Assembly: GCF_007860125.1 (NCBI RefSeq)
Contig: NZ_SJPW01000001.1
Location: forward strand, 830,104-894,103
Reading direction: 5' to 3'
Length of the DNA stretch: 64,000 bases
DNA from: Rubripirellula tenax
Lineage (GTDB): Bacteria > Planctomycetota > Planctomycetia > Pirellulales > Pirellulaceae
Each line of letters opens with the position of its first letter. The first letter of the stretch is position 1. The position numbers and the translations under genes were made by a program. Positions 59,849 through 64,000 of the stretch are shown here, piece by piece. The notes beneath the pieces are model-generated. The model was not told the origin of the DNA and did not search any database. It was given only the letters and a program-made list of their open reading frames with translations.

Positions 59849-60770
59849 CTCGGCGACGACGGCGAACCACGTAGCCTAGGCCTGCGAGGCCAACCAATGC
59901 GATCGAGCTGGGTTCAGGAACAGCAACCACAGTGAGGTTGTCTAGCCAGAAACCAGAGTTTCCGCCTTGGTTGAAGTTGACGCTGCTGAACTCCAGTTGG
60001 CTGAGATCCGTTGCTGCCGAATTCTGGCCGAAAGTCAACGTTGAACCCGCAGTTCCGCCCGATAATCCATAGGTCACTAGTCCGTCGAGAACAGAAATGG
60101 TCAACGTTTCCAATCCTCCCGGCTTCGAAGTATTGTTAGTGCCGATCCAACCACCTCCAATGTTGTCGTAGACCAATGTCCCTGCGGGTGTACCCGCGGT
60201 GGACGCGGTGCGAAGGTAGGTTGTGTCACCTGCTTCGCGGGCATAGACGAAGCGAGTGCCATTACCGCTTCCAAAGCCAATCCAAGCTTCGAAAACTTCG
60301 TCCCCGCCCGAGCTCAAGCCACGAACATTCAACGCCTTAAAGGCTCCGCTGTTCTGTGTTCCAAAGGCACCCACATCAAAAGTCGTCACCGCGCCATATC
60401 CGTTGGTGATATTCGCCGGGGCGAAGTTTGCGTACAAACGATTCGTAGCCGCTGTTCCGCCGAATGATGTACCCGCAGATGCTTCGAACGCAGTGCCTAA
60501 CGGGCCGTTAGCCGCGGGAATTGTATTCCGAGTATTTGCGTCATTGCCGGTCGTGAACGCGCGATCGACGCCAGCGCTGATAAAGCCGTATGTGGCTGGT
60601 GATCCTTCAATCGCAAACGTCCCAATGGAAGGACTGCCCAGATCTGCAGCTGCGTTCACCGCTCCAGCAACTCCGCCGTCGAAATCGTGAGAAAAAATCA
60701 CGTCAGCGGAGCAAATACTGGGCGAGTAGCAGAGTCCAATGCCGAGGAAGGCCAACATTAACTTCTTCAT
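59844..60770 (-). CDS. PEP-CTERM sorting-domain protein, 308 aa
   Basis: Signal peptide residues 1-22 (MLAFLGIGLCYSPSICSA). The mature chain is Gly/Asn/Thr-rich and beta-like (DVIFSHDFDGG, GFGSGNGTRFVYAREAG). The last 30 residues are a canonical PEP-CTERM (VPEPSSIALVGLAGLGYVV, then RRRRRA). It is processed by exosortase and probably becomes a cell-surface or EPS component. The structure resembles the concanavalin-like secreted proteins that co-occur with exosortase systems. An AT-rich -10-like sequence lies about 70 bp upstream (60839-60846). Confidence 0.88.
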   Translation of the reverse strand: MKKLMLAFLGIGLCYSPSICSADVIFSHDFDGGVAGAVNAAADLGSPSIGTFAIEGSPATYGFISAGVDRAFTTGNDANTRNTIPAANGPLGTAFEASAGTSFGGTAATNRLYANFAPANITNGYGAVTTFDVGAFGTQNSGAFKALNVRGLSSGGDEVFEAWIGFGSGNGTRFVYAREAGDTTYLRTASTAGTPAGTLVYDNIGGGWIGTNNTSKPGGLETLTISVLDGLVTYGLSGGTAGSTLTFGQNSAATDLSQLEFSSVNFNQGGNSGFWLDNLTVVAVPEPSSIALVGLAGLGYVVRRRRRA

Positions 60771-61210
60771 AAAAAATGACTCACTTGTGAATAGGTGAAG
60801 CAGGACAGCGTGTGGGGAACCAAAATGTTATTCGACGGATAATATAGTCCCACGCGAGGGTGCATGGGGCGAGGTTTGTTCGGATTTTCGTGATTTCGCA
60901 AGGTTTTTCGGCGACGTCGTGGGTTACATCTGCCTTGTGACCCCATTTTGGATGGGGTGCATTTGTGCACGGTTGCGAGAAATTAGGGAATCGGTGTGGT
61001 ATTCTTAGATCGCACGCATTGACTCCTGCTAGCACCCACATCACGAATGGGAACTTGGCAAGCCTGCGAGGGTGCCGGTTGGGGGGCTGGGTTTGGAACC
61101 TCTATGATTCCTTTTTCGCCCCACTGATGAATGCAGACTTTTTCGTATTGCGAGTAGCAGTGACGTGGATCGAATAACTTTGCAGTTCGATCTCTAAGTG
61201 CGGAGCTAAA
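60771..61210. other. intergenic region upstream of the PEP-CTERM gene and repeat array
   Basis: It contains the likely promoter of the minus-strand PEP-CTERM gene, with TATATTAT around 60839-60846 on that strand, and a perfect small palindrome CCCCAT...ATGGGG at 60941-60957. No gene is supported; the ORFs here are short or run into the tandem repeats. Confidence 0.45.
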
Positions 61211-61768
61211 GGGTGTACTCCTGTTTCGTCGGCTGCTTTGCAGCTTACATCCCGCGAGCGGAGTCGCGGGTCCACGTAGGGTTGCCCGTTTTGGATCACC
61301 CTTCGTGGCCCTGCGACTCCGTTCGCAGGGTGTACTCCTGTTTTGTCGGCTGCTTCGCAGCTGACATCCCGCGAGCGGAGTCGCGGGTCCACGTAGGGTA
61401 GCCCGTTTTGGATCACCCTTCGTGGCCCTGCGACTCCGCTCGCAGGGTGTACTCCTAGTTTCGTCGGCTGCTTTGCAGCTGACATCCCGCGAGCGGAGTC
61501 GCGGGTCCACGTAGGGTTGCCCGTCTTGGATCACCCTTCGTGGCCCTGCGACTCCGTTCGCAGGGTGTACTCCTCGTTTCGAAAGCTGCTTTGCAGCTTA
61601 CGTCCCGCGAGCGGAGTCGCGGGTCCACGCAGGGTTGCCCGTTTTTGGATCACCCTTCGTGGCCCTGCGACTCCGTTCGCAGGGTGTACTCCTTGTTTCG
61701 TTTGCTGCTTTGCAGCTCACCCACCCGCGAGCGGAGTCGTGGGGCCACATCGGGTTGCCTGAAAAATT
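61211..61768. repeat. tandem array of five ~117-bp palindromic units
   Basis: The unit start GGGTGTACTCC recurs at 61211, 61328, 61445, 61563 and 61682, giving periods of 117, 117, 118 and 119; the last copy is shorter. Each unit contains three small palindromes: GCTGCTTTGCAGC, CCCGCGAGCGGAGTCGCGGG and CCCTGCGACTCCGTTCGCAGGG (two shown are exactly or under 22 nt and cut at arms CCCGCGA/TCGCGGG and CCCTGCGA/TCGCAGGG). The ORFs reading through them on both strands have the repetitive composition expected from the repeat, so I regard the array as non-coding. Confidence 0.85.
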
Positions 61769-61769
61769 T

Positions 61770-63764
61770 TTATCCGACTCGGCGGCTGAAGACCCACCAT
61801 TCGGCCGCCAGCAGGCCTAGCACTCCCATCAATGCCCATCGCCAGTACTCGCGGCGTTGTTCGATGCCGCCGGTTGCTGCTTCGACGGCTTCATAACCCA
61901 ATTCGACGCTAGGGGCGACCTTCAAGTCGCTTTCGCCTCGGTCGAACAGATTGATTGCGAACGAATCGGCCAGCCGATCGCCGTCTTCGATGCGATAGTT
62001 GCCCGGCACATCGACGCCGACGATTTCGATGACTCCATTGGGGCCGGGCGTTAAATCTCGCGTCGTCGTGTCACCGACGCGGCGCAGTTTCGGATCGGCG
62101 ATGGCACTCTCTAATCGTACTCGCACGGTTTCACCCGGGCGCAGCGACGGCGATCCGGTTGCTTCGGCGGCGCCGGCCAGGTATCGCAGTACGTTCAGCA
62201 CGAACACTGGCCATGATCGTTCGGCGTACCAGTTCGTGTTGGTTTGAGTCAGGCCGTCGGCGTCGGTCGAAATGATCTCGAACCCCAGCACCATGTCTTG
62301 GAAACCGTCACGCGGCGCGATCACCAACATCGCTCCCGCATCGGCGGCAACCAACTCGGTCGCGCCCGCCGGCCCAACGACGCTGCGACCTTCGAAGATC
62401 AGTAACGAGAACAGTTCCAGAAACCGCATCATCGGATGCGTGCGATCGATGTCGATCAACGAGACCGTCGAGGGTTCCGACCCCCAATTCCAATCGTCCG
62501 TTGTCTCGTCGTCATCGGCGGGCGGCAATGACCCGATGAAGAACGTGTTGGTCAGCGGCATTTCCTTCGGCTGGCAGCGGTCGAAAATCACCAAATCGTC
62601 CGTGCCCGCGTCCGCTCGATTCACCCACGCGTCGGACCCCAAGTAAGACGGCAGCACAAATTCAGCTTCGCAAATCTTGGCCGCTTTCTCTGTCGCCAAG
62701 CCCAGTTCCAGCGGCGTGTTCCCGGGTGTGACGACCAGCACGCGGACATTCCGTAGCGGCGATAGGCCCGCATAGGCGACGTTGTCGACCGCAAGATCGT
62801 CTTTGATATCCAGAGACAGGCGTAAAGCAACGCCTTCGTCGTTGTCGATCACGAACGATAGTCCGGTTTGTTCGCCTGGATCGAGTGAAACCGTTGCCGC
62901 GTCCAGGAATTCAGTGTCCATCGCCAACGTCGCTACCGTCTCGATCGGTTCGCTTCCCAAATTCACGACCGTTGCAAAGGCTTGCACCTGAGAAGGCTGT
63001 TCGATGTTACGTTCCGCCGAAAACGCCGTGATCGCGACGTTCTTGTGGCTTTTGCCGCCAATCGCGATGTATTGGGGAACCAAGTTGCCGAGACTGAATT
63101 CGGTGACCGGTTGAAAGCTGCCGTCGGAAAAGATCAGCAAATCGGCCGGCATGGCATCCGCGACTTGGACGTCGTTGATGTTGCCGACTTCGCTGCTGCG
63201 TCGCGGATTGGCCAGTCCGTCGGCGGCCTTCAGTGCACCAAGAATATCGGTCGGATTGTTCGTGACTTCCACGCGCTGCAGTGCTTCACGCAATCGCCGC
63301 CGATCCGACGTGAACGACTGGACCGTGTCGGGGCGATCGCTGAACGTGACCAGCATTGCAGTTTCAGTATCCGACATGCCTTCGATCCGACCCAGGATCA
63401 TCTCTTTCGCCGATTCAAACCGTGTTTTTCCGTTGGGCGCATCGGTCGACTGCATACTGGCAGATGTGTCCAGCAAGTAAACAGACCGCCCCTGGGACGA
63501 CGCTTCGCCGCGGATTCCCGGACGAAACAACGCGATCCCCGCCAGCGCGACGGCCAACAATTGCAGGAATAAAAGCAGGCTGCGCCGCAGCCGTTGCAGC
63601 AGACTGTTGACGTGCAAATCCTCAATCGTGCGTGACCAAAGATAGGTGCTGGGTACTTCGACCGGTTCACGGCGCAGCTTCAAGAAACACAGCAGCACGA
63701 TGCCGACGGGGACCGATGCGAACAGGGCCCACTGCCATGGGGCCAGTGAAGAAATCCAGCTCAT
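61770..63764 (-). CDS. BatA-like vWA-domain membrane protein, 664 aa
   Basis: A membrane protein of the aerotolerance (Bat) or related operon. N-terminal helices WQWALFASVPVGIVLLCFL and RRSLLLFLQLLAVALAGIAL are followed by a von Willebrand factor A domain with the MIDAS motif DTSAS (in VYLLDTSASMQS). A long beta-rich region and a C-terminal helix (WRWALMGVLGLLAAEWWV) complete it. ATG 63764 (MSWISSLAPW) is preferred, because the frame upstream is a polar stretch lacking the helix. It overlaps the DUF58 gene by 4 bp (ATGA), confirming a common operon. Confidence 0.88.
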   Translation of the reverse strand: MSWISSLAPWQWALFASVPVGIVLLCFLKLRREPVEVPSTYLWSRTIEDLHVNSLLQRLRRSLLLFLQLLAVALAGIALFRPGIRGEASSQGRSVYLLDTSASMQSTDAPNGKTRFESAKEMILGRIEGMSDTETAMLVTFSDRPDTVQSFTSDRRRLREALQRVEVTNNPTDILGALKAADGLANPRRSSEVGNINDVQVADAMPADLLIFSDGSFQPVTEFSLGNLVPQYIAIGGKSHKNVAITAFSAERNIEQPSQVQAFATVVNLGSEPIETVATLAMDTEFLDAATVSLDPGEQTGLSFVIDNDEGVALRLSLDIKDDLAVDNVAYAGLSPLRNVRVLVVTPGNTPLELGLATEKAAKICEAEFVLPSYLGSDAWVNRADAGTDDLVIFDRCQPKEMPLTNTFFIGSLPPADDDETTDDWNWGSEPSTVSLIDIDRTHPMMRFLELFSLLIFEGRSVVGPAGATELVAADAGAMLVIAPRDGFQDMVLGFEIISTDADGLTQTNTNWYAERSWPVFVLNVLRYLAGAAEATGSPSLRPGETVRVRLESAIADPKLRRVGDTTTRDLTPGPNGVIEIVGVDVPGNYRIEDGDRLADSFAINLFDRGESDLKVAPSVELGYEAVEAATGGIEQRREYWRWALMGVLGLLAAEWWVFSRRVG

Positions 63765-64000
63765 CGTACGACTCCCCGTTCTCGCAAGTATCGGGTCACG
63801 ATGGTTTCCACGGGAACATCGGTTCGTACTGGGATGTAGACGATGCTGCGGCGACTGCAAAATTGTTTCGCGCCGCCGATGAACGACTTCACCGTTTCTT
63901 TGTATTTGTCGATCACGTACTGGTTGATCGTGATCTCGGCCGCGTCGCCGTCTTCGATGTCGATCAGCTTTCGGTCACCCCGCAGCGGCGGATCGATTTC
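63761..64000 (-). CDS. DUF58 domain protein, C-terminal 79 residues (gene continues beyond window)
   Basis: The frame is open from the window edge to TGA at 63761-63763. It contains KLIDIEDGDAAEITIN, YKETVKSFIGGAKQF and VPVETIVTRYLRERG, the end typical of DUF58 proteins encoded next to vWA and MoxR ATPase genes. The stop overlaps the ATG of the vWA gene. The upstream part lies beyond the window. Confidence 0.7.
   Translation of the reverse strand, partial: EIDPPLRGDRKLIDIEDGDAAEITINQYVIDKYKETVKSFIGGAKQFCSRRSIVYIPVRTDVPVETIVTRYLRERGVVR

Noticed and set aside
60983-61534. Repeat proteins of 183 and 127 aa on the minus strand
   Set aside because: They arise because the 117-bp period is divisible by three; later units with 118 and 119 bp break the frame, as expected for non-coding DNA.
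61211-61768. A CRISPR array
   Set aside because: The repeat is the whole 117-bp unit; there are no short constant repeats separated by unique spacers.

Overview
The window looks like a chromosomal segment of a Planctomycetota bacterium of the Pirellulaceae (Rhodopirellula/Rubripirellula-like). The evidence is the planctomycete secretion motif near the N-terminus of several proteins (forms of [33 protein letters not shown]), PEP-CTERM tails (VPEPSS + hydrophobic helix + Arg-rich end), type I dockerin repeats on a secreted protein, an NPYESP-type membrane protein, a bacterial SUI1 factor, frequent GTG/TTG starts, and a GC-rich core broken by AT-richer accessory islands. The genus is an inference.

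Layout. (1) 1-6438 is a cassette array of a chromosomal integron: twelve attC sites, each about 91 bp, separate small same-strand genes. Each site folds with R-box ends GGATAAC/GTTATCC and extrahelical G and A bases in the L stem. Cassettes carry small membrane proteins, a Cys-rich secreted protein, a lipoprotein, zinc-ribbon proteins, one PEP-CTERM protein and one ORF-less cassette with two long hairpins. No integrase is in the window; by polarity it should lie to the left. (2) 6497-7869 is a REP-associated tyrosine (Y1/HUH) transposase bounded by a 15-bp inverted repeat, next to a truncated gene. (3) 8260-26000 is mostly core metabolism and information processing: MaoC-like protein, MazG-like, aquaporin, NUDIX, truB, glycerophosphodiesterase, lipase, FKBP, cimA, valS, dNTPase, a short UvrA. 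The UvrA gene overlaps a radical SAM gene, which overlaps a flavin-dependent oxidoreductase of halogenase type. (4) 27346-28881 is a second, decayed accessory island with paired repeats around a 67-aa gene and a frameshifted membrane gene. (5) 28882-49429 is core again: OmpA-like lipoprotein, a large dockerin protein, pheT, a sugar kinase with a NagB/PIG-L fusion (amino-sugar catabolism), PhoD, PlsC, YcaQ-like glycosylase, M48 protease, nadA. (6) 49511-57310: M64 peptidase, aldehyde dehydrogenase, a secreted repeat protein, trigger factor, tRNA-Gly(GCC), FabH-like enzyme, SUI1. (7) 57311-61768 is a third, decayed accessory island: a palindromic element, an attC half-site, two broken secreted-protein genes, a dispersed repeat, a PEP-CTERM gene and five tandem ~117-bp palindromic units. 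(8) 61770-64000 holds a vWA membrane protein and the end of a DUF58 gene, an aerotolerance-type (BatA-like) operon.

The most unusual content is the integron array and its apparent debris elsewhere in the window. At least three intact genes and one broken gene encode probable exosortase substrates, one of them inside an integron cassette.
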